Source: an uncultured Chitinophagaceae bacterium (GTDB lineage Bacteria > Bacteroidota > Bacteroidia > Chitinophagales > Chitinophagaceae). From it: a DNA stretch of 12,102 nucleotides. Below are positions 1 to 6,052 of the stretch, piece after piece. The notes below the pieces were generated by a model. That model saw only the letters and a list, made by a program, of their open reading frames with translations, was not told the DNA's origin and did no database searches. Every line of letters begins with the position of its first letter. Within the stretch, counting starts at the first letter, position 1. The translations under genes and the position numbers were made by a program. The stretch is from the NCBI GenBank assembly GCA_934502905.1, contig CAKSVK010000110.1:1-12102 (forward strand), written 5' to 3'.

Positions 1-227
1 AAGATAACCTGGTCCATAAGATCATTAATATGGACGGGCATTTAAAGTTCGCTGTCTGTCACAACTGTACAACCCGGCATCAACACAACCACGTACATTT
101 CAGCTGTGTGGAATGCGGCTCGGTTACCTGCCTTGAAGAGGTAAAGCCTGTTTTCAAAATGCCCAGGAAATATAAGGTACAGGAGATGAATTTTACATTG
201 TCGGGATTATGTCCGAATTGTGTGTGA
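1..227 (+). CDS. Fur/Zur-family metalloregulator, C-terminal part (5' end outside window)
   Basis: This is the dimerisation and metal-binding half of a Fur-superfamily repressor. The reading frame is open from base 3 and stops with TGA at 225-227. It starts mid-protein, so the winged-helix DNA-binding half lies to the left of the window. The visible part has a CHNC pair, a His-rich stretch (HQHNHVHF), then CVECG followed by TCLE, and a final CPNC at the C-terminus. In this family the two CxxC pairs usually form the structural zinc site, and the His cluster contributes to the sensing site. The CxxCG...TCLE block and the C-terminal CxxC are shared with the complete regulator at 9010-9459, so the window contains two paralogous regulators. 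The metal cannot be read with certainty; zinc is favoured by the neighbours. The gene is convergent with the minus-strand gene ending at 293. The methionine at base 30 is internal, not a start. Confidence 0.88.
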   Translation, partial: DNLVHKIINMDGHLKFAVCHNCTTRHQHNHVHFSCVECGSVTCLEEVKPVFKMPRKYKVQEMNFTLSGLCPNCV

Positions 228-292
228 TAGTGAACCTATTGTCATAAATGCAATTATGAATGCCAGGCTGCTCTTACAAAACATCGTTTTAT

Positions 293-1258
293 TTATATGT
301 TTTTCCGGGAGGGACACCTGAAGTTTATTTCTTCAATTAGTTTTTCATTCAACATTTCTGCATAAACATCCGGGTTGTATTTTCTTAACTCGGAAGCAAG
401 CATCAAACCATCAGCATGCTCCCAAATATATTTTTCATCATTCTGTAGTATGTATGCTTCATCGGACTGCCTGTGAATAATATTTATACTTTTATGACCG
501 TTTTCTTTTTTTTCGGGCAACTGCAAATACTCCTGGTTACGTATCGTTCTTTTTTTCTTTTCACAATTCACGACCGGAACAATGATCCTTTCTTCGTTGT
601 AGCTGACAAAGTGATATTTGCCTGCTTTTACAAATTCAACCGTTTCCCCTCCGCCTATCATGCAAATTTCAATTGCTTCTGCCATAAGCGGTTTATCGGC
701 GTCATAAGTGATGATCCTGACCGGCGTTGGCTCCGGTGAATTGTTTATTACATGGAAGCGACACGCTGTTTCATCGGCATGTATTACCGATATAACTATT
801 GCTTCAATATAAAAGAAGTCATCTGCTTCAGTCCGTGAGCGAATCATTTTTCCATCAATAAATATTTCCGATGTTAGTTGATATTTTCCCAATGGGGCAT
901 CCGGCTCAACAGGATAGTTAAAATAGAAATGTCGGCCGTCCCTTATTCTCGTAAGAATCTCTACAAACATTTCCTTGTCATTTTCTGCCGCCAAATAGTT
1001 TGCCAACACCATCAACGGTAATTCTTTACGCAGATATTTTGGGCCTGGCAAAGTGGTATTAACATTGTTGCCTGATTCTTTGACGCCAGGCAGGCATAAT
1101 ATATGTTCATCGCACAAGATATATTCCCCGCCGATGGGATCTTTAATAATAATACGAATTCGGGGAGTGATGTGCCTGCTAAACATGGCAGCAGTATTCA
1201 GGTTCCAATGAATAGTGACATTTCCACCTCTGACAGACCTTTTAGGGAATATGCTCAT
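293..1258 (-). CDS. Conserved-looking unknown protein, C-terminal PqqD/RRE-like segment
   Basis: This 321-aa protein has no signal peptide or membrane segment, so it is probably cytoplasmic. I do not recognise the full-length family. Residues about 10-155 look beta-rich, with short strands such as GNVTIHW and GKYQLTSEIFIDGK that suggest an Ig-like or sandwich fold. Residues about 160-235 look like a second beta domain containing HVINNSPEPTPVRII and GGGETVEFVKAGKYHF. The last 50 residues (265-313) change character to YILQNDEKYIWEHADG followed by helices. That resembles the PqqD pattern, where a strand is followed by IW..xDG and an amphipathic helix, and PqqD-like domains often bind RiPP leader peptides. 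The start ATG lies one base after the stop of the upstream gene, so the two are translationally linked and likely act together. They follow the small Cys-rich peptide at 1803-1925. A role in binding or maturing that peptide is inference; no catalytic motif was found. Confidence 0.75.
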   Translation of the reverse strand: MSIFPKRSVRGGNVTIHWNLNTAAMFSRHITPRIRIIIKDPIGGEYILCDEHILCLPGVKESGNNVNTTLPGPKYLRKELPLMVLANYLAAENDKEMFVEILTRIRDGRHFYFNYPVEPDAPLGKYQLTSEIFIDGKMIRSRTEADDFFYIEAIVISVIHADETACRFHVINNSPEPTPVRIITYDADKPLMAEAIEICMIGGGETVEFVKAGKYHFVSYNEERIIVPVVNCEKKKRTIRNQEYLQLPEKKENGHKSINIIHRQSDEAYILQNDEKYIWEHADGLMLASELRKYNPDVYAEMLNEKLIEEINFRCPSRKNI

Positions 1259-1259
1259 T

Positions 1260-1739
1260 TTACCACTTTCTTAATGCTGTTATATTTGCTTTGGAATACT
1301 TAACCGGGTATTCTTTAAACCATTTAATGAGTGTGTCCTCCCCAAGATGATCATACACCTGGCTCATAACAAAATTCAGTTTTTCATGAAATTCGGCTTT
1401 CATCTTTTCGGGTGCAGTAATATTCAATTGCTGCTGATTCTCTTTTTCCTGCTTTGAAGCCGGTAAATGGTGAAAAAAGAAACCGAAATGTTCTTTACAG
1501 AACTTTTGATATTCTTTGGTAAAGAGGATGAAATTGTGCCACATTTCATCAATGATCAATAGCTCATCAGGAATGAAAAAGCCGGGCGCCTGGCATACAT
1601 ACAGGAATTTTTTTGTTTCATTAAAAATATCTTCGGCTTCAGGTTCATCAATGCAAAACAGATCTACAAACCGTGAGATAATGTCCTCATTTTTATAAGA
1701 GAGAATTGATTGTAATTGTTGTTTATCCATAATTAACAT
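1260..1739 (-). CDS. Small WH/HH-P motif protein, resembling bacterial glycine-rich-domain-like (GRDP) proteins
   Basis: This 159-aa soluble protein has no signal peptide. Its core is residues 64-92: an acidic residue, then EMWHNFILFT, EYQKFC, and FGFFFHHLP. The spaced W-H, Y..FC and HH-P residues match the pattern I associate with bacterial proteins annotated as glycine-rich domain-containing-like (IPR009836/DUF1399 group). H68, C81, H84, H90 and H91 could form a metal site, which is inference. The C-terminal 50 residues are predicted helical. Two starts are possible, at 1739 and 1730 (MDKQQLQ...). The second is preceded by an A/T-rich TTAATT and is at least as likely. The gene begins shortly after a strong stem-loop that follows the peptide gene, and it is one base from the next gene. 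The biochemical role is unknown; partnership with the peptide is inferred from position only. Confidence 0.78.
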   Translation of the reverse strand: MLIMDKQQLQSILSYKNEDIISRFVDLFCIDEPEAEDIFNETKKFLYVCQAPGFFIPDELLIIDEMWHNFILFTKEYQKFCKEHFGFFFHHLPASKQEKENQQQLNITAPEKMKAEFHEKLNFVMSQVYDHLGEDTLIKWFKEYPVKYSKANITALRKW

Positions 1740-1761
1740 CTTATTATTATTACAAAAGAGA

Positions 1762-1789
1762 ATAATGAAGGGGAAGCCCCCTTCATTAT
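1762..1789 (-). terminator. Strong stem-loop after the small-peptide gene, possible leaky terminator
   Basis: A perfect 12-bp inverted repeat (1762-1773 with 1778-1789) has a 4-nt loop. Its inner part is GGGG/CCCC and its outer part is A/T. On the minus-strand transcript it begins 13 nt after the stop of the peptide gene and is followed by a U-rich stretch (UUCUCUUUUG), which is less perfect than a classical terminator tract. It lies between the peptide and the two downstream protein genes. It could end most transcripts, or protect the upstream mRNA end, so that the peptide is made in excess over its partners, as is common for RiPP precursors. The structure is seen; the function is inferred. 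Confidence 0.65.
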
Positions 1790-1802
1790 CTTGTAGCAGC
1801 GG

Positions 1803-1925
1803 TTATCGTGAAGCTGTACAATGGCCACAATAGCTGCAATGTGTCATTACGCAGGCTGCGGAATACACGTCTTCCCTGTTTTGAAGAATTTGTTTAATCA
1901 ATTCTTCTTTTGATAGTTTTTCCAT
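1803..1925 (-). CDS. 40-aa Cys/His-rich peptide, candidate RiPP precursor or metal-binding peptide
   Basis: This short gene opens with ATG (1925-1923) in an A/T-rich context and stops with TAA at 1803-1805. The product has two clearly different halves. Residues 1-18 begin MEKLSKEELIKQILQN and form a charged amphipathic helix, as seen in leader peptides. Residues 22-40 contain CVMTHCSYCGHC and end TASR, with four cysteines at 25, 30, 33 and 36 and histidines at 29 and 35. There is no signal peptide and no GG cleavage motif. It sits in the 285-bp gap between the ABC-2 permease and the 159-aa protein, on the same strand, with a stem-loop just downstream. Size, bipartite layout and context suit a ribosomally made, post-translationally modified peptide, perhaps a metallophore. 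It could instead be an unmodified cytoplasmic Zn or Cu-binding peptide. I know of no named family for it. Confidence 0.72.
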   Translation of the reverse strand: MEKLSKEELIKQILQNREDVYSAACVMTHCSYCGHCTASR

Positions 1926-2024
1926 TTTTTAAGATTTTAAATTGAAAGCCTACTATTTTATCAAGAGGTGTTCGGCATCTCCTCTGCTATTGCAATCCCG
2001 GGTGCAATGTCTTTATCTGTATTG

Positions 2025-3422
2025 TTATATTTTTTTCATCTTCCAGTAAGCGATCCCCCACAGGATCAAGGTCCATCCCCCTAAAGTCAACATACCGGTA
2101 TATATAGTAATCCATACGATGTCAGTCTTCATCAAAAATTGCGGACGGTTGGCATAATCCCTTGCAGACAGTGTTTTATTCTTATATAAAGGGTCGGCAT
2201 AAAAAAGGTATATCTCCCGGTGAAATGCCGCCAGTTGCCTGTTATAATCCAGGTAGTACCGTATGTCCGAACCGGAAATATAATTGAGCAACTGCTGCGC
2301 CTGCATAGCAGGGGAAACAACATTAAAGGATGATACAAAATGATCTCTTAGCGCAATCTGTTCAAAATAGCTTTTAATCATGGGTTTGTTCTCCAGGTCT
2401 TTCATTTCACCCCCCATTGCATATAACTTAGCCAGGTTATAAGGCGATTCGATGTGGTAGGATCTATATTCGGGGTGAAGCGCATAATATTGCTCAAACA
2501 CTTCTTTCTGTCCATGTTCCGATTCATCCAACTGCACGCGGCGTATGGCATCACTGATAAGGGTTTGATTGATGGGATACTTATTGACTGAAACCGCATT
2601 CAGGAAGGCGGGAACCACGATCAGGAAGATCAACCATACTCCCAACATAGCTACTGCATTAAAAGCGGAAACTTTATTAAAAGAAACGATTAAAAATACT
2701 GTTGCACACCATACGGCGACATATAACACAGATACAACTAACCATGCAACCAATACGCTATTCAATGGCGCCTTGTTTATCCATGCAGCGAAAAAGGTCA
2801 GTAAAACAACAGGAATGGTGGTAAGGAGAAAACGAAAGCACATCCGGCAGGCAAATAATTTTCGTAATGAAACAGTACCGGTTTTTAATAATGGGTAAGT
2901 TCCAATTTCTTTTTCACCGGATACGAGACTGTAGCTCATGGCTATGATGAACAAAGGGAGCAGGTAAATAAATACAAAAGCCAGGTCTAAATTTCCTGCA
3001 AGAAGCTTCTGCGGGTTGATCATCTCATTCTTAAATACCTGCATATACAGGCTGTGTGAATTGAGCTTGTGATAATAAGGGAACAGGTCTCTCTGCCCTA
3101 AAGAAAATGCTGTAAAAGGTGCAGGATAAAAAATGGTATTGTACTTATGCTGTACGCGTCCCGGACCAGGCATCACGGATCGCATATAAGCAGCTTTGCC
3201 TTCTTTGGTGGTAGTATCAGCTTTCAGCGCTTCCGTGATCAGGTTGAATTGTTCCTTTTCATTTTCCCCGATTAAAGCGATGGTTTCCCTCTGCTTTTCT
3301 ATTTCCCTGCAGCCATATCCTATCGCATATATGCCGGCAAAAAAAAGAAATATATAAAAGGCTACCTGTAGCTTGTTGCGGTAAAAATTCTTCCACTCGT
3401 ATTTAAATATCAATTGTATCAT
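2025..3422 (-). CDS. ABC-2 type transporter permease, DUF3526-like (second of pair)
   Basis: This 465-aa inner-membrane permease pairs with the 471-aa protein just upstream and probably with the ATPase at 8206-8910. It starts with FKYEWKNFYRNKLQ, a cytoplasmic elbow typical of ABC-2 permeases, followed by a first membrane helix (about residues 20-38). A long extracytoplasmic region (about 40-145) follows, then a block of helices (about 145-285) containing SGEKEIGTYPLLKTGTVS, the conserved loop after TM2. A second large extracytoplasmic region follows, then a final helix near the C-terminus. This two-loop layout is that of DUF3526-containing permeases of Bacteroidota and of the NosY-like group. 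Its ATG overlaps the stop of the upstream permease gene (TAATG), indicating coupled translation and a heterodimer. The substrate is unknown. The operon suggests transport linked to a metal chelate or to the small peptide, in an undetermined direction. Confidence 0.87.
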   Translation of the reverse strand: MIQLIFKYEWKNFYRNKLQVAFYIFLFFAGIYAIGYGCREIEKQRETIALIGENEKEQFNLITEALKADTTTKEGKAAYMRSVMPGPGRVQHKYNTIFYPAPFTAFSLGQRDLFPYYHKLNSHSLYMQVFKNEMINPQKLLAGNLDLAFVFIYLLPLFIIAMSYSLVSGEKEIGTYPLLKTGTVSLRKLFACRMCFRFLLTTIPVVLLTFFAAWINKAPLNSVLVAWLVVSVLYVAVWCATVFLIVSFNKVSAFNAVAMLGVWLIFLIVVPAFLNAVSVNKYPINQTLISDAIRRVQLDESEHGQKEVFEQYYALHPEYRSYHIESPYNLAKLYAMGGEMKDLENKPMIKSYFEQIALRDHFVSSFNVVSPAMQAQQLLNYISGSDIRYYLDYNRQLAAFHREIYLFYADPLYKNKTLSARDYANRPQFLMKTDIVWITIYTGMLTLGGWTLILWGIAYWKMKKI

Positions 3423-4837
3423 TAGCTGACGGGGATTTTATATGCTGTAGTCCGTATGATAAGCAACAGGATAAACGCACCTGCCATAAGCGATAAAAGT
3501 GCTATCCGGTTTTCATTCAATGTGTCTGTAAGCGACGGATACGAATATGTAAAAACAGGAACTTTAGCATAAGTGCTTTCATCCAGTTTGTATGTAAAAA
3601 AAGTACCTGCCTTTGAATTGTAGGTCATATCATCGTTCAGGAACTTTACATATGCTCTCCGGTAGGCTTCGGCAGATCGCTGAAAATAAATGTGGCTGTT
3701 TACATCCGTAAGCGCCAATCCCATTGAAATATTACGGATAGCATCGTAGGGGTTTATGATAGCCGAATAGGAACTCCACTTATTTTGGTTGCGCAATGTT
3801 TGCTGCACCTGCTCAAAATGCAGGTCATATACCCTGGAGCTGTACTCCTCGGCAGTCTGCATAATGATACCTTCTATATTGACAGGTAATTGTGAAAGAG
3901 AATCCACCTTGTATTTCGATAAGGTGGCGGATATTAACGCCTCTTTTCTTTTTTCGTCGGGGTTATGCCCGTCTATTCCTTTTTTAATATCCTCACTGAT
4001 TGCAGATTGAAATGCTTCATTCGATATCAGCGGGTAAGCGTCAGCGCTTATATTGGCAACAGCTTTAGGAATGATGATAACGAAGCAAACCCAGCAAGCC
4101 AGCGAAACCAGCAGGGAAGACTTTGCACTGTTGGCCAAAGCGGATATCCATACCACAACCGTACATAACAAAAAATAATACATAAGATAGGCTACGCACA
4201 ATAATGCCGTTCTGCTACATATATCCTGCAACCCGTTATGGAAATTTGAAGGGAATAGAAACATGACCAGGAATAAAGGAAGCACAACTGCAAATACCAA
4301 AGCAAAATAGGCGAACGACTTTCCTAATATTAACCAGTACATTTTTGCTCCCTGCGCGGCAAGCAACTTCAGTGTACCGTTTTCCCGGTCAAAGGCAATA
4401 GCGCCGAAGCTCATAAAAATAATAAGCAACGGGACCAACATTTGAAGGATCAGGGCGGGGGTCAGCGCGCCAAAGCGAACGGATGCGTTTTGCTCCTGTG
4501 CCGCCGTAAATACAAAATCATTCTGCCTGTGTGGCTCCAGATAAACATACGTACCGGCATAGTCATTTACCCCGGGATCTATCTGGCTAAGCGATATTAC
4601 GGGTTTAAAGACAAATTGTCCAAAATGCGCTGCCATGTGCGGGTGTTTGGGATCCTGCTGTAGCCACTGTTGCTTTTTCAGCATCAGGGCTGCCGATACC
4701 TGCTCATTTGCCTGTTTCACTTTTACATGGTTTATGTAAAAAGACACACCAAGCAACAGCCAGGTCAATAAGCAAAAAATCATTGCCTTCTTATCATTGA
4801 GGAGCCTTTTTAACTCGTATATAAATATTGGCCGCAT
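3422..4837 (-). CDS. ABC-2 type transporter permease, DUF3526-like (first of pair)
   Basis: This 471-aa inner-membrane permease is homologous in layout to its downstream neighbour. It has an N-terminal elbow (FIYELKRLLNDKKA), a first helix at about 17-35, and an extracytoplasmic region of about 95 residues. A core helix bundle (about 125-260) contains AFDRENGTLKLLAAQGAK, the coupling loop that matches SGEKEIGTYPLLKTG in the partner. A second long loop (about 270-435) and a last helix near residue 455 complete it. The two proteins look like an ancient duplication producing a heterodimer. The stop codon shares bases with the next start (TAATG), and the gene follows the DUF4374 gene by 27 bp. 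No ATPase gene is adjacent, but one in the same operon (8206-8910) is of the type that serves ABC-2 permeases. The transported compound cannot be deduced from sequence. Confidence 0.87.
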   Translation of the reverse strand: MRPIFIYELKRLLNDKKAMIFCLLTWLLLGVSFYINHVKVKQANEQVSAALMLKKQQWLQQDPKHPHMAAHFGQFVFKPVISLSQIDPGVNDYAGTYVYLEPHRQNDFVFTAAQEQNASVRFGALTPALILQMLVPLLIIFMSFGAIAFDRENGTLKLLAAQGAKMYWLILGKSFAYFALVFAVVLPLFLVMFLFPSNFHNGLQDICSRTALLCVAYLMYYFLLCTVVVWISALANSAKSSLLVSLACWVCFVIIIPKAVANISADAYPLISNEAFQSAISEDIKKGIDGHNPDEKRKEALISATLSKYKVDSLSQLPVNIEGIIMQTAEEYSSRVYDLHFEQVQQTLRNQNKWSSYSAIINPYDAIRNISMGLALTDVNSHIYFQRSAEAYRRAYVKFLNDDMTYNSKAGTFFTYKLDESTYAKVPVFTYSYPSLTDTLNENRIALLSLMAGAFILLLIIRTTAYKIPVS

Positions 4838-4864
4838 ACTCGCCTGTTTTAGATTGGAAGAGAG

Positions 4865-6037
4865 CTATTGTTTCAGCATAGTGAACCCGGTTGTGCGGGA
4901 ACCATCCAGGGTGAACTTTTTAGTTAAGCTGCCATTGGCTATAGCATAAGTGTATATGGCATTTTCTGATGCGGATGAAACGGAGAACAGCAGTTCGCCA
5001 TCCGTATATTTCCGTATAATGCCGGTAGAGCTGCCCCATATTACAGGAAGGCTTCCTACCTTTCCTTTTGATGCTTTTGCGGTGAGGTCAATCTGGTAAT
5101 ACTCATAATTAGCCCCGTTCAATTCATAGGGATCTGATTCGTCCACTACCCTGTTTACAAATGCCATCCCGTTGCCAAAAAGCCTGAAGTTTCTGCAGCT
5201 TTTTCCGGTAACAGCATCGAGGTTCATAAAGTAATCCGGGTCAAAGTCGGTTGCATCTTTTTTGATGCGCAATATGCCGCTCGGCCTGCTGGGAGAACCG
5301 ATGCCCATAACATACATATCGCCTGCTTCATCCACCTCTATTCCGTTAGCTGAAGAGCCGTTCTGGAATACCCCGGCAGTACGGTCATCTTCTATCAGCT
5401 TTTCTACCGCATCGGTGTTAAGGTCAATAACAGCCATGTATGCCTTGGAAAGCAAATCAGCATTACCGCCGTAATAAACACCCAAAAAAAGTTTTCCGCC
5501 ACGGGCTTTCATCCCCAGGTAAAAGGTAGAAGCAGCTGCCGGTTTTAAGATGCCGGTCAGGTTCACCTCTCCTGTGATCTGCATAGTAACAGGATTGAAT
5601 TTCACTACCCTTGCCAGTCCTCCACCTACCGAAGCATAGGCCACATCATCACTAATAAACTCAATAGAAGAAAAGGTATTTGCACCCGGCACAATGAGTT
5701 TTTGCTTTTGCACCGCAATACCTTTATCATCAAATTCATATTTAACCATGGAAGCCGGAGCGCCTGATGCAGTAAGGTAAACAGCTTTTTTATAATGCCA
5801 CATAGAGGCAAAATTGGGCTGTTCGGTAGCGTTGTTATTACTTAAATGTGTGAAATTGAGATCAGCAGTGCCTGCAATATAGGTGGTAAGGCTTGGAGCT
5901 ACACCACCCACCACGGCAAAGGCATAGTTCACTTCTTTGGGAACATCCGGCGTAGGCGTATCCTCTCCCTTTTTACTACATTTTGTAAACAAAATTATTG
6001 CACCGAATGCTAAAACAAAAACGCCTGCTTTTTTCAT
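4865..6037 (-). CDS. DUF4374 (XusB-like) lipoprotein, predicted surface metallophore-binding protein
   Basis: This 390-aa protein starts with a short basic-hydrophobic signal (MKKAGVFVLAFGAIILFTKC). Cys20 is the likely lipidated residue, followed by a polar tether SKKGEDTPTPDVPKE. The mature part repeats short beta motifs, for example NGIEVDEAGDMYVMGIG and GILRIKKDATDFDPDYF, which are typical of DUF4374 and suggest a beta-propeller. The Bacteroides thetaiotaomicron member XusB is, to my knowledge, a surface lipoprotein that binds xenosiderophores and works with the TonB receptor XusA. Here the gene also lies 15 bp after a TonB receptor gene. By analogy it would capture a metal chelate at the cell surface and pass it to the receptor. 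Unlike xus loci, no PepSY membrane protein follows; two ABC-2 permeases do. The ligand may not be an iron siderophore, given the Zur-like operators. Confidence 0.85.
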   Translation of the reverse strand: MKKAGVFVLAFGAIILFTKCSKKGEDTPTPDVPKEVNYAFAVVGGVAPSLTTYIAGTADLNFTHLSNNNATEQPNFASMWHYKKAVYLTASGAPASMVKYEFDDKGIAVQKQKLIVPGANTFSSIEFISDDVAYASVGGGLARVVKFNPVTMQITGEVNLTGILKPAAASTFYLGMKARGGKLFLGVYYGGNADLLSKAYMAVIDLNTDAVEKLIEDDRTAGVFQNGSSANGIEVDEAGDMYVMGIGSPSRPSGILRIKKDATDFDPDYFMNLDAVTGKSCRNFRLFGNGMAFVNRVVDESDPYELNGANYEYYQIDLTAKASKGKVGSLPVIWGSSTGIIRKYTDGELLFSVSSASENAIYTYAIANGSLTKKFTLDGSRTTGFTMLKQ

Positions 6038-6052
6038 TTGTATTCATTTATT

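Noticed and set aside
243..258. CATAA/TTATG inverted repeat between the convergent genes at 227 and 293
   Set aside because: Only a 5-bp A/T-rich stem; not distinguishable from chance and too weak for a terminator.
1989..2008. ATTGCA/TGCAAT inverted repeat as another Zur operator
   Set aside because: Half-sites are in the opposite orientation and spacing from TGCAAC-N3-GTTGCA, and no promoter is evident.
2569..2898. Plus-strand 109-codon open frame
   Set aside because: Antisense to the ABC-2 permease; Thr/Asn/Ala-rich translation is what hydrophobic coding sequence gives on the other strand.
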